Shown piece after piece: positions 1 to 8,169 of a stretch of 51,342 nucleotides of DNA. The position numbers and the translations under genes are program-made. This stretch comes from Gammaproteobacteria bacterium (GTDB lineage: Bacteria; Pseudomonadota; Gammaproteobacteria; Xanthomonadales; Xanthomonadaceae): positions 1-51,342 of the forward strand of contig JANXRY010000043.1 in NCBI GenBank assembly GCA_025356635.1, in the 5' to 3' direction. Each line of letters starts with the position of its first letter. Positions within the stretch are counted from its first letter, which is position 1. The notes under the pieces were generated by a model that worked only from the letters and a program-made list of their open reading frames with translations, was not told where the DNA came from and did no database searches.

Positions 1-465
1 GCGCGCGAGAACATCGCCTACTTCGGCCGCCTGCACGGCATGGGCGAGGCCGACATCGCAAGACGCACCGAGGAACTTTCAGTTGCGCTGGGCATGGCGG
101 ATTTTCTCGATCGCCGCACCGAAGGATTCTCACAAGGCCAGCGCACCAAGACCGCGATCGCCCGCGCGCTGGTGCACGATCCCAAGAACGTGATCCTCGA
201 CGAACCGACCAACGGCCTGGACGTGATGACCACGCGCGGCTTGCGCGATTTCCTGCGCCACCTTCGCGCCGAAGGCCGCTGCGTGATCTTTTCCAGCCAT
301 ATCATGCAGGAGGTTGCCGCCCTCTGCGATCGCATCATCGTTATCTCGCAAGGCCGGGTCATGGCGGCCGGCACGCCCGACGAATTGTGTGCGCACACCG
401 GCGAGAACAACCTCGAAGACGCTTTCGTCAAAGCCATCGGTTCCGAAGAAGGATTGCACGCATGA
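1..465 (+). CDS. ABC transporter ATP-binding protein, 5'-truncated
   Basis: The open frame enters from the left edge, so the true start and the Walker A loop lie outside the window; 154 residues are visible. Seen: an ABC signature variant (FSQGQRTK), Walker B with D-loop (VILDEPTNGLD) and the switch-histidine motif (IFSSH). This is the half of a nucleotide-binding domain that powers export. The stop overlaps the start of the downstream permease (ATGA at 462-465), so the two are translationally coupled. Family knowledge: this pairing is typical of NatA/NatB sodium exporters and related ABC-2 exporters. The substrate cannot be read from the sequence. Confidence 0.9.
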   Translation, partial: ARENIAYFGRLHGMGEADIARRTEELSVALGMADFLDRRTEGFSQGQRTKTAIARALVHDPKNVILDEPTNGLDVMTTRGLRDFLRHLRAEGRCVIFSSHIMQEVAALCDRIIVISQGRVMAAGTPDELCAHTGENNLEDAFVKAIGSEEGLHA

Positions 466-1631
466 GCCCGCTGTTGACCGTGATGGCCAAGGAGCTTCTG
501 GATTTGTTCCGCGACCGCCGCACCTTGTTCCTGTCCTTGCTGATGGGCCCGATCCTGTTTCCGGCGCTGATTCTGGGCATGGCCAAACTGGCCAGCAACC
601 GCATGCAGACTGAAATGGAAAAGCCGTTGTCGGTACCGGTGATCGGCGCCGAACACGCGCCAAACCTGATTGCCTGGCTGGCCGGCCAGAACATCGTGAT
701 CAAACCGGCGCCGGCGGATGCCGACGCCGCGATTCGTAACCAGAGCGAGGATGTGATCCTGCGTATTGGCCCCGATTACGGCAAGCAATGGCATGGCAGC
801 CTCCCGGCGTCGGTCGAGATCCTGCAAGACAGTTCGCGCGAAGCCGCCGAGATTCCGGTCAAACGGCTGGAAACCCTGCTCGGGAACTACAGCCAGACCG
901 CCGGTGCATTACGCCTGGTCGCGCGTGGCATCAGTCCGGGCGCAGGGACGGCCTTGCGGGTCAGCCATCGCGACCTGGCGACGCCTGAGAGTCGGGTCGG
1001 CCAGGCCTTGGCTTTCCTGCCGTACTTGCTGATCCTCAGTGGCTTCCTTGGTGGCGCCGCGCTGGTGATCGACGTCACCGCTGGCGAACGCGAGCGGCAA
1101 TCCCTGGAGCCCTTGCTGGCCACCCCCGCGGCACGCGCCACGATCATGAGCGGAAAGATCCTCGCTGCTACCTCGATCGGCCTGCTCAGCCTGGTATTTA
1201 CCCTGGTGGCCTTCAAGCTCAGCTTTGCGTTCGGGCCGGCGCTCGGGCTGAAACTGGATCTGTCGTTCTGGACGATCGCGCGAATGCTGCTGGTATTGCT
1301 GCCCATCGTATTGGTCGGCACTTGTCTCTTGACGCTCATCGCCGCCGGAGCAAAGTCGGTGAAGGAAGCGCAGAGTTACATGAGCGTGCTGATCCTGCTG
1401 CCAATGGTGCCCACGATCGTGTTGATGGTAAATCCGATCAAGGACCAGCTATGGCAGTTCGCCATCCCGTTCCTGGCGCAAAACCAGATGATCCTGCGGC
1501 TGGTGCGCAGCGAGCATGTCAGCGCCATGGAATGGGCTGTTTACCTGGCCGCGGGTTTCGGTATCGGCCTGCTCTTGTGGTGGTTGGCCGCGCGCCGTTA
1601 CCACGACGAACGCCTGGCGATTTCCGCCTGA
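462..1631 (+). CDS. ABC-2 type exporter permease, NatB-like
   Basis: The 389-aa inner-membrane partner of the preceding ATPase. I chose the ATG at 462, which overlaps the ATPase stop, over an upstream in-frame start inside the ATPase gene. Seen: one N-terminal hydrophobic segment at about residues 20-45, a long periplasmic domain, then a cluster of five or so hydrophobic segments from about residue 180 to the end. The motif DVTAGERERQSLEPLL after the second membrane segment is characteristic of ABC-2/NatB permeases. It probably exports ions or a small compound. A hairpin terminator follows 29 bp after the stop. Confidence 0.85.
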   Translation: MSPLLTVMAKELLDLFRDRRTLFLSLLMGPILFPALILGMAKLASNRMQTEMEKPLSVPVIGAEHAPNLIAWLAGQNIVIKPAPADADAAIRNQSEDVILRIGPDYGKQWHGSLPASVEILQDSSREAAEIPVKRLETLLGNYSQTAGALRLVARGISPGAGTALRVSHRDLATPESRVGQALAFLPYLLILSGFLGGAALVIDVTAGERERQSLEPLLATPAARATIMSGKILAATSIGLLSLVFTLVAFKLSFAFGPALGLKLDLSFWTIARMLLVLLPIVLVGTCLLTLIAAGAKSVKEAQSYMSVLILLPMVPTIVLMVNPIKDQLWQFAIPFLAQNQMILRLVRSEHVSAMEWAVYLAAGFGIGLLLWWLAARRYHDERLAISA

Positions 1632-1659
1632 TCCCCGAGCCCTGGTCTTCAGGAACAAC

Positions 1660-1683
1660 AAGGCCCGGCTTTCGCCGGGCCTT
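1660..1683. terminator. Bidirectional hairpin terminator
   Basis: A perfect 10-bp inverted repeat (AAGGCCCGGC / GCCGGGCCTT) with a 4-base loop lies between the convergent natB-like gene and the TonB-like lipoprotein gene. The A and T residues at the ends give a short U-run on either strand, so it can serve both genes. Confidence 0.7.
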
Positions 1684-1704
1684 GTACGAGTGCTTGCCGC
1701 TGAA

Positions 1705-2673
1705 CTAGAGCGTGAACGAGAAAGTACGGGTCACTGTCTGCGGCGAATCAATCGGCTGGAACTTCCAGCGAGCTACCGCCGCGCGGACATTGCGTTCGAA
1801 CACCCCGCGTGGCCGTGCGCTGGTGATATCAACATTGCCGACGCTGCCATCGGTGTTGACCGTGAAGGTAACCACGACTTCGCCGGTCGTACCAGAGCGA
1901 CGGGCGTCCGGTGGGTACGCCGGCTGTGGCGCATACACCTGCACCAAGGTGCTGCTGTTGCGGGCAGGTGGTGGCGGTGCGCTGACTACCGGCGCAGGCG
2001 CAGTCTCGACCGGTGGTGCGCGCACGGGTGCCGGCGGCGGCGGCGTTGGCGCCACCGGTGTCGGCGCCGGTGTCGCGGCTGCCTGTTGCGCCTGCTGCTG
2101 AGCCTGGAGCCGTGCCGCTTCCGCCGTTTTTGCCGCCTGATCGGTTTGGGTCGTCACTTGTTGCTGGCGCAATGCGACTGCTTGCTTGCCCTTCAAGATG
2201 GCATCGGCGATGCGTCCCAATGCCGGCGCCTGTGCGTCGGCGGAAGCGATCAGGTTATGAAGCCGATCGGCTTCCACGAAATCTTCCCGGGTGATTGCCT
2301 GTTCGGCGGCGATGACCGCGTAGGGTTCGAGATCGATCAGGGCGCTTTCGGCCGAGGCGTTGGGCTTGTCGCTCTTCTTGCGCAGGGCGATGTAATACTC
2401 CATCGCGTTGTTTCCCGCGGGCGAATACAGGCGCTGTTCGCGCAAGGCGTCAGCTCCACGCTTCTTGAGTTCTTCCGCAGGCATCGCCGCGAGCGCGGCG
2501 GCCTGTTGCGCGGCCGCGGCCTGGGCGGCGGCATCCGGAACGGTTGCTACAACAGGTGCCGCGGCTGTAGCAGGCGCCGGGGCCTGGTCCTTGTTACAGG
2601 CGGCCAAGCTCGCGCCCAGTACCAGGACGATGGCCCAACGAAGGGAGGGGGTACTTGGAGTCGCAGCGTTCAT
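1705..2673 (-). CDS. Lipoprotein with C-terminal TonB domain
   Basis: 322 aa. The N-terminus is a lipoprotein signal with lipobox LAAC (Cys25). A helical region of about 120 residues follows, then a Gln/Ala-rich and Pro-rich linker (about residues 190-250), and a TonB-type C-terminal domain (YPPDARRSGTTGEVVVTFTV, ending in VTRTFSFTL). TonB domains contact outer-membrane receptors. Canonical TonB is held by an N-terminal transmembrane helix that engages ExbB, and here that helix is replaced by a lipid anchor, so direct use of ExbB/ExbD energy is doubtful. It may be a periplasmic adaptor or a component of another envelope complex. It sits downstream of mnmE on the same strand with an 84-bp gap. 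Confidence 0.75.
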   Translation of the reverse strand: MNAATPSTPSLRWAIVLVLGASLAACNKDQAPAPATAAAPVVATVPDAAAQAAAAQQAAALAAMPAEELKKRGADALREQRLYSPAGNNAMEYYIALRKKSDKPNASAESALIDLEPYAVIAAEQAITREDFVEADRLHNLIASADAQAPALGRIADAILKGKQAVALRQQQVTTQTDQAAKTAEAARLQAQQQAQQAAATPAPTPVAPTPPPPAPVRAPPVETAPAPVVSAPPPPARNSSTLVQVYAPQPAYPPDARRSGTTGEVVVTFTVNTDGSVGNVDITSARPRGVFERNVRAAVARWKFQPIDSPQTVTRTFSFTL

Positions 2674-2757
2674 GGGGTACTCGCAGGGTCAGAGGGTGTT
2701 GCGTTATTCAGCACAGTAAACTTTGACCGGTTTGTCAAGCCATTTCCGTTGTGGCGG

Positions 2758-4095
2758 TCACTTTCCGATGCAAAAGTCGGAAAAAATCCGCCCAAGCAGA
2801 TCATCGGCGGCCAGCACCCCGGTGATTTCGCCCAGTGAGCGCTGGCCCAGGCGCAACTCCTCGGCGGCCAGCTCGCCTTGGCCTTCAGCCATCCTGGCCT
2901 GCGCCCGATCCAGGGCCGCGGAAGTTTCGTCCAGGGCGGCGACATGTCGCGCCCGGGCGCTGAAACTTCCTTCGCCCTCGGCGCCAGCCGCCGCGCGCAG
3001 CGCGCTGTGCAAGGCTTCCATCCCGATTCCCGTCTTTGCCGAAAGCCACAAGTGCACACCGTCCGCGCGCGTTTCGGTGCGCGCCGACTGGCTCGCAAGA
3101 TCAGCCTTGTTATGCAGCCAAAGCACTGCCGTCTGCCCCTGAAGCGCTGTCGCCAGTGCCTGCGGCACCTCCGGATCACGCGCGTCGAGAACGGCCAGGG
3201 CCAGATCCGCGCGCGACAGTTCGGCCCGCGCGCGGCGGATACCCTCGGCTTCGACGATATCGGTGGAATCGCGTAAACCGGCCGTATCCACCAAGGTCAG
3301 GCAAACGCCATCCAGGTCCAGCGATTCCCGCAGAAGATCGCGCGTGGTACCGGCAATCTCGGCGACGATCGCCCGATCCTCAGCGGCAAGTGCATTGAGT
3401 AGCGACGACTTGCCGGTGTTAGGCGCGCCGACAATCACGGCATGCAGGCCGTTTTGAAGTCGCAGACCACGCGCCGCCTCCCGCCGCAACTGCGCGAGTG
3501 CCGCAACGGTGCCGGTGAGTCCTTCATGAATATGAGGCTCGGCCAGGAAGTCGATGCCTTCTTCGGGGAAGTCCAGCATTGCCTCCACCAGCACGCGTAG
3601 CCGGGTGAGGCACTCCAGCACTTCCTGCACCCGGCGCGAGAATTCGCCGTCTAGTGAGCGCCGGGCGGCACGTGCCGCCGCTTCGCTACCCGCAGCGATC
3701 AAGTCAGCAACTGCCTCGGCTTGCGCCAGGTCCAGTTTGTCATTGAGGAAAGCACGCTCGGTGAATTCGCCCGGTCTTGCCGTGCGCGCGCCCAATGCAA
3801 GACAGGCGCGCAACAATTGCGCCAGTACCGGCGTGCTCCCGTGCACCTGGAGTTCCACCACGTCCTCGCCGGTATAGGAATGCGGTGCCTGGAAATAGAG
3901 CGCGATGCCGTCGTCGATGCTGTCGCCCACCGCATCACGGAAGCATCGGTGCAACGCGCGACGCGACTCCAGGGTGGAGCCGGCGAGAGTTTCGCCGATG
4001 GCCCGGGCTCGCGGCCCGGACAATCGAACGATGCCGATGCCGCCGGCGCCGGATGCGGTGGCGATGGCGGCAATGGTGTCGGTGCTGGTACCCAT
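2758..4095 (-). CDS. mnmE: tRNA modification GTPase MnmE
   Basis: 445 aa, normal length. With MnmG it installs the carboxymethylaminomethyl group on wobble uridine 34 of certain tRNAs. Seen: an N-terminal tetrahydrofolate-binding region, then a G domain inserted in the helical domain with G1 GAPNTGKSS (223-231), G2 region EIAGTTRD (246-253), G3 DTAGL (270-274) and G4 NKAD. The C-terminus ends FCIGK with the conserved cysteine at 442. It follows yidC in the origin-proximal leftward block, with 30 bp between the yidC stop and this start. Confidence 0.97.
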   Translation of the reverse strand: MGTSTDTIAAIATASGAGGIGIVRLSGPRARAIGETLAGSTLESRRALHRCFRDAVGDSIDDGIALYFQAPHSYTGEDVVELQVHGSTPVLAQLLRACLALGARTARPGEFTERAFLNDKLDLAQAEAVADLIAAGSEAAARAARRSLDGEFSRRVQEVLECLTRLRVLVEAMLDFPEEGIDFLAEPHIHEGLTGTVAALAQLRREAARGLRLQNGLHAVIVGAPNTGKSSLLNALAAEDRAIVAEIAGTTRDLLRESLDLDGVCLTLVDTAGLRDSTDIVEAEGIRRARAELSRADLALAVLDARDPEVPQALATALQGQTAVLWLHNKADLASQSARTETRADGVHLWLSAKTGIGMEALHSALRAAAGAEGEGSFSARARHVAALDETSAALDRAQARMAEGQGELAAEELRLGQRSLGEITGVLAADDLLGRIFSDFCIGK

Positions 4096-4125
4096 GGCCC
4101 TATCTTGGCAGAGCAGCGACCGATC

Positions 4126-5817
4126 TCACCTGGCCGTGGCAGGCGCCTCGGCGTATTGCTTGGTCATCCACCATTGCTGGAGCAAGCCGAGCAGGCCGTT
4201 GGTGACCCAGTACAAGACGAGACCCGCCGGGAAGAAGGCCATCATCACGCCGAACACCAGCGGCATGAATTGCATCATCTTCTTCTGCATCGGATCCATG
4301 CCTGGCGTCGGCGTCAGTCTCTGGGTCAGGAACATCACCAGCAGGTTCAAGGCTGGCAAGATGAAATACGGATCGGCGTCGGTCAGGCTATGGATCCAGC
4401 CCATCCACGGCGCCTGCCGCAATTCCACGGTTTCGATCAACACCCAATACAGCGCCAGGAAGATCGGCATCGGCACCAACGCCGGCAGGCAGCCACCCAA
4501 CGGGTTGATCTTCTCTTTCTGGAACAACTCCATCTGCGCCTTGGCGAACTGCTGGCGGTCGTCGCCATAACGCTCCTTCAGGGCCTCGAGCCGTGGCTGC
4601 AGGCGGCGCATCTTGGCCATGCTCTGGTATTGCTTCTTCGAGAACCAATACAGCGCGGCCTTGAGCAAAACGACAATGGCGATGATTGCCCAGCCCCAGT
4701 TGCCGAACAGCAGGTGCAGCTTCAACAGCACCCAGAACAGCGGCTGTGCGATGACGGTGAAGATTCCGTAGTCGACCGTTTTCTCCAGACCTGGCGCCAG
4801 TTGCGCCAACGGGATCTGCAGCTTGGGCCCAACCCAAAACCGGCTGTCGCGTGCTTGGACGGTACCCGGCACCAGCTGCCGGGGCGCAGCCACGCTTCGG
4901 ATCACGTAGAGCGTGTTGCCTTCATGGCTCTGGGTGAAGGTGGCGAAGCGCTGCGGCGTCTTTGCATCGGGCAGCCAGGCGGCGACAAAATGATGCTGCA
5001 GCATCGCGATCCAGCCGCCACTGACGTCGCTGGTGGGCGGTTTCTTGCTGTCGAACCCAGTGAAGCGGGTGCGTTCGTACTTGTTCTCCGGGCTGTACCA
5101 GGCCGGCCCAACAACGCTGAAGGACTCCGGATTGGTCATGAAGCTGTGCTTGGCTGGCGCCGGCGGGGCGACGCGATCCAGATCGACGAATGGATAGACG
5201 GTCTGCGTCAAGGCGCCGGTATTGCTGATCTGCTCGCTCATACCGAGCGCGTAGCTGCCGCGAGTCAGCGTGAGCGTGCGCCGGACGTTCAATCCCGTGG
5301 CCGGATCGGCCCATACCAGCGGCACCGAGATTGTCGCGGCGCCCGGCATGAGCGCGTAACGGTGGGCCTGTCCTTCGCTTATGAAGTGCTCTTCCAGCAC
5401 TCGTTCGCGTTGCTGCTTGTCGACGACTATCAGGCCAGCGCCGGCGGTGTAGTAGCGCGAGGGCTCGCTGCTCAGCAATTGCACGTCCGGGCTGCCGGCC
5501 TTTTTTTCGACCGTGTACTGCAGCAGTTGAGAACCAACCAGCCGACCGCCATCGAGATCGATGGTGAGGCGCAGGACATCATTCTCCAAGGTGATCGTCC
5601 GTTTTGCCGTCGCAGCGGCGCGCGTGGCTGCCACGGCCGGCGTGGCGCCGGGCGTGGCCGTCGGCAAGTCATCGGCCGGTAGTTGTGCCGGAACAGCAGG
5701 CGCGGGTTGCGTTGCCGGCGCAGTCACTGTGGTGCTGGCGGGTTGTGTCCATTGCAGCCACAGGAAGCCGACGACGAATAGCCAGGCAATCAACAGGAAA
5801 GAACGGGTCTGATTCAT
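4126..5817 (-). CDS. yidC: Membrane protein insertase YidC
   Basis: 563 aa, typical for a Gram-negative YidC. It inserts and folds inner-membrane proteins, alone or with SecYEG. Seen: an N-terminal membrane anchor at about residues 6-24, an Ala/Pro-rich linker, a large periplasmic beta-domain (about 60-350), and the conserved C-terminal insertase core (about 360-545) with the cytoplasmic hairpin (QSMAKMRRLQPRLEALKERY) and later hydrophobic segments. Start ATG at 5817 lies only 30 bp after rnpA. Confidence 0.97.
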   Translation of the reverse strand: MNQTRSFLLIAWLFVVGFLWLQWTQPASTTVTAPATQPAPAVPAQLPADDLPTATPGATPAVAATRAAATAKRTITLENDVLRLTIDLDGGRLVGSQLLQYTVEKKAGSPDVQLLSSEPSRYYTAGAGLIVVDKQQRERVLEEHFISEGQAHRYALMPGAATISVPLVWADPATGLNVRRTLTLTRGSYALGMSEQISNTGALTQTVYPFVDLDRVAPPAPAKHSFMTNPESFSVVGPAWYSPENKYERTRFTGFDSKKPPTSDVSGGWIAMLQHHFVAAWLPDAKTPQRFATFTQSHEGNTLYVIRSVAAPRQLVPGTVQARDSRFWVGPKLQIPLAQLAPGLEKTVDYGIFTVIAQPLFWVLLKLHLLFGNWGWAIIAIVVLLKAALYWFSKKQYQSMAKMRRLQPRLEALKERYGDDRQQFAKAQMELFQKEKINPLGGCLPALVPMPIFLALYWVLIETVELRQAPWMGWIHSLTDADPYFILPALNLLVMFLTQRLTPTPGMDPMQKKMMQFMPLVFGVMMAFFPAGLVLYWVTNGLLGLLQQWWMTKQYAEAPATAR

Positions 5818-5847
5818 GAATGAAGTAATCTCGGCGCACTGCGCCTG

Positions 5848-6270
5848 TCAGGCATCGGTGGGTTTGCGAGCAGCGTTCGCAACGGGCGGCATTGTGCCGG
5901 GCGTGGGGATAGGCATCAACGTGCGAGCGCGCTCAAGCAAGGCCAGGAGCTCGACGCGAATCGCGGCATTGTCGACCTTGCTTGCGCCAGGCTTGGCAAT
6001 GACAACGTAATCGCCGGCAACAAGACTGGCCCGTTGCAGTCGGAATGCTTCCTTGACTTGCCGACGCAGGCGATTGCGGGCAACAGCCGATTTGTCCACG
6101 CGCTTGGCCACCGCGACGCCGAGGCGTATCTCAGTTGCAGCCAGCGGCAAACGCGCGTGCAGGCGGAAACAAGTACTGGAAATACGTTTCCCCTCGGCAA
6201 ATACGGCCTGGAATTCGGCCGTGGTGCGCAGGTGCGCACGACGAGGAAACAGGAGCGGGTGCGTGGACAT
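5848..6270 (-). CDS. rnpA: Ribonuclease P protein component
   Basis: 140 aa. Protein subunit of RNase P, which matures tRNA 5' ends. The RNR signature region is present as KRVDKSAVARNRLRRQVKEA. I chose ATG 6270 (MSTHPLLFPRRAHLRTTAEF), matching known RnpA N-termini, over an in-frame start 28 codons upstream that would overlap rpmH. The C-terminus is longer than the roughly 120-residue norm, with a Pro/Ala-rich tail. No yidD gene follows: yidC begins 30 bp later. Confidence 0.95.
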   Translation of the reverse strand: MSTHPLLFPRRAHLRTTAEFQAVFAEGKRISSTCFRLHARLPLAATEIRLGVAVAKRVDKSAVARNRLRRQVKEAFRLQRASLVAGDYVVIAKPGASKVDNAAIRVELLALLERARTLMPIPTPGTMPPVANAARKPTDA

Positions 6271-6310
6271 CACGGCCCGGTTCGGATGTCGCCGCCAACG
6301 CGGCGACGGA

Positions 6311-6451
6311 TCAGACGCAGAGTCGAGCGCGGCCCTTGGCGCGGCGGCGAGCAAGAACCTTGCGGCCGTTGGGAGTGCTCATGCGGGCACGGAAGCCGTG
6401 GTCACGCTTGCGCTTGAGGTTGCTGGGTTGATAGGTACGCTTGGTGGCCAT
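6311..6451 (-). CDS. rpmH: 50S ribosomal protein L34
   Basis: 46 aa, translated directly from the reverse strand: begins [20 protein letters not shown] and ends [10 protein letters not shown]. The very basic composition and the HGFRARM core are diagnostic of L34. First gene of the leftward block, 40 bp ahead of rnpA. Confidence 0.97.
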   Translation of the reverse strand: MATKRTYQPSNLKRKRDHGFRARMSTPNGRKVLARRRAKGRARLCV

Positions 6452-6488
6452 GCCGGCATCTCAAGGAAACGGGGCGGAAAGACTGTCT

Positions 6489-6517
6489 AGCGTAGCAATC
6501 CACGTGGTTTGCGTCAA
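6489..6517 (-). promoter_or_regulatory. Probable sigma-70 promoter of rpmH
   Basis: On the reverse strand a -35 element TTGACG (6512-6517) and a -10 element TACGCT (6489-6494) are separated by exactly 17 bp, about 38 bp upstream of the rpmH start. It drives the rpmH-rnpA block away from the origin. Confidence 0.5.
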
Positions 6518-6528
6518 CTGCATTCTGC

Positions 6529-6558
6529 TTGGCAGGCATACTGGGACAGGGCTAGACT
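6529..6558 (+). promoter_or_regulatory. Probable sigma-70 promoter of dnaA
   Basis: A -35 element TTGGCA (6529-6534) and a -10 element TAGACT (6553-6558), 18 bp apart, lie 60 bp before the dnaA start. A perfect DnaA box begins 15 bp downstream of the -10, which would place it in the leader, consistent with DnaA autoregulation. Confidence 0.45.
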
Positions 6559-6573
6559 GCCGGTCCCGTCCAC

Positions 6574-6582
6574 TTATCCACA
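6574..6582 (+). promoter_or_regulatory. DnaA box (perfect consensus) in dnaA leader
   Basis: TTATCCACA, the exact consensus 9-mer, lies between the inferred dnaA -10 element and its start codon. It is probably an autoregulatory site and may also contribute to origin function. Confidence 0.75.
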
Positions 6583-6618
6583 GGCGCCGCAACTGCCGCC
6601 TGCAGGGCTTCGATCTTG

Positions 6619-7935
6619 ATGCTTTCGCTCTGGCCCCGCTGTCTCGAACGTTTGCAGGCCGAACTCCCGGCCGAGGATATACACACCTGGCTAAAGCCCC
6701 TGCAGGCTTACCCGCAAGGTGGGCTTTTGACCCTGTATGCACCGAATGCGTTCGTCGTGGACACTGTTCATGACCACTACCTGGCCCGAATCCGCGAGTT
6801 GGTCAGCCATTTCGCCGAGCTGCCTACCGAGGTCGCGCTGGTCGTAGGCTCGATGCAGCGTGAAGCGGCGCCGGCTGCTTCGATGACGCTGGCAAACCGC
6901 CCCGGGGCGGATTTCCAGAGCAATATCGACCCGCATTACACGTTCGAGAATTTTGTCGAAGGGCGCAGCAACCAGCTCGGGCTCTCGGCGGCGATGCAAG
7001 TGGCCCAGAATCCCGGCCGCGCCTACAACCCATTACTGCTTTACGGCGGCACTGGACTGGGCAAGACGCATTTGATGCAGGCTGCCGGCAACCTGATGCG
7101 CAAGGCCAATCCTGGCATGCGCGTGCTCTACCAGCGTTCCGACACATTCGTCAGCGATATGGTCAAGGCGCTTCAGGGCAAGTCGATGGACCAGTTCAAA
7201 CGCCAGTTCCAGCAGGTCGACGCCTTACTGATCGATGACATCCAGTTCTTCGCCGGCAAGGACCGCACCCAGGAAGAGTTCTTTCATACCTTCAATGCCA
7301 TGTTCGACGGCAAGCAACAGATCATCCTGACCTGCGACCGCTATCCTCGCGAAGTTGAAAACCTCGAACCGCGGTTGAAATCGCGCCTGGGCTGGGGCTT
7401 GTCGGTTGCAATTGAACCTCCTGATTTCGAAACCCGTGCCGCGATCCTCACTGCCAAGGCCGGTGAGCGCAACGTCAAGCTTCCAGAGGAAGTGGCCTAC
7501 CTGATCGCCAAACGCATGCGCTCCAATGTCCGTGATCTCGAAGGCGCCTTGAACACGCTCGCCGCGCGTTCCAATTTCACTGGCCGGCCGATCACCGCCG
7601 ATTTCGCCCAGGAAACCCTGCGCGACCTGCTCCGCGCCCAGGCGCAGGCGATCTCCATCAGCAATATCCAGAAGTCCGTGGCAGACTACTATCAGCTGCG
7701 CATGGCAGATCTGCTTTCGGCGCGGCGAACGCGCTCGTTGGCGCGGCCGCGGCAGATGGCGATGGCGCTTACCAAGGAGCTCACCGAACACAGCCTGCCG
7801 GAAATCGGAGACGCCTTCGGGGGGCGCGACCACACTACGGTCTTGCACGCGTGCCGGGTCATCCGGGAGTTGATGGAGACCGACGGGAAAATGCACGAGG
7901 ATTGGGAAAAACTGGTACGCAAGCTGACCGAATAA
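6619..7935 (+). CDS. dnaA: Chromosomal replication initiator DnaA
   Basis: 438 aa. Binds DnaA boxes and melts the origin. Domain I ([14 protein letters not shown]) is at the N-terminus. The AAA+ domain has Walker [10 protein letters not shown] at about 143-151 and Walker [10 protein letters not shown]. Domain IV carries the DNA-binding signature [14 protein letters not shown] chose ATG 6619; an immediately preceding TTG codon is also in frame. No strong Shine-Dalgarno is visible. The linker domain II is short. Confidence 0.98.
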   Translation: MLSLWPRCLERLQAELPAEDIHTWLKPLQAYPQGGLLTLYAPNAFVVDTVHDHYLARIRELVSHFAELPTEVALVVGSMQREAAPAASMTLANRPGADFQSNIDPHYTFENFVEGRSNQLGLSAAMQVAQNPGRAYNPLLLYGGTGLGKTHLMQAAGNLMRKANPGMRVLYQRSDTFVSDMVKALQGKSMDQFKRQFQQVDALLIDDIQFFAGKDRTQEEFFHTFNAMFDGKQQIILTCDRYPREVENLEPRLKSRLGWGLSVAIEPPDFETRAAILTAKAGERNVKLPEEVAYLIAKRMRSNVRDLEGALNTLAARSNFTGRPITADFAQETLRDLLRAQAQAISISNIQKSVADYYQLRMADLLSARRTRSLARPRQMAMALTKELTEHSLPEIGDAFGGRDHTTVLHACRVIRELMETDGKMHEDWEKLVRKLTE

Positions 7936-8169
7936 CAATCGTTTCGAGGCCGGGGACTGGCACAGGAACAAGCTGTGGATAAACGCGGGAGCAAAAATTC
8001 CTGGAATAGTTACCCACAGTCTTACTGCTACTTGAATGGCTAGTAACACACAGGGTTTATTCAACAAAAATCAATAATAATCAGTACGTTACGCTAATTT
8101 TTAAACGCCGATGCCGCCCTCTACAACCACAAGTTTCTAATCTATCCACTTGAGCTTTGGGGTCCTTGC
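7936..8169. other. Probable replication origin (oriC), dnaA-dnaN gap
   Basis: The 234-bp non-coding gap holds a perfect DnaA box on the minus strand (TGTGGATAA, 7974-7982), a one-mismatch box (TTACCCACA, 8010-8018) and a weaker candidate (CTATCCACT, 8142-8150). Between them, about 8054-8106, is a stretch far richer in A and T than its surroundings (AACAAAAATCAATAATAATC and on to AATTTTTAAA), a good candidate for the unwinding element. Together with the strand switch of flanking genes this is the likely oriC. The dnaN promoter must lie here too. Confidence 0.75.

Noticed and set aside
3721-5682. A 653-codon open frame on the plus strand antisense to mnmE and yidC
   Set aside because: Its composition (Arg, Gln, His, Gly-rich) mirrors the codon bias of the real genes, and mnmE and yidC are both fully supported by motifs.
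6496-6511. CCACGTGG in the rpmH promoter spacer as a third parS site
   Set aside because: Only the central 8 bp and one further base match the 16-bp parS palindrome (9 of 16 positions).
8043-8051. TAACACACA in the oriC gap as a DnaA box
   Set aside because: Too many mismatches to TTATCCACA to count it.
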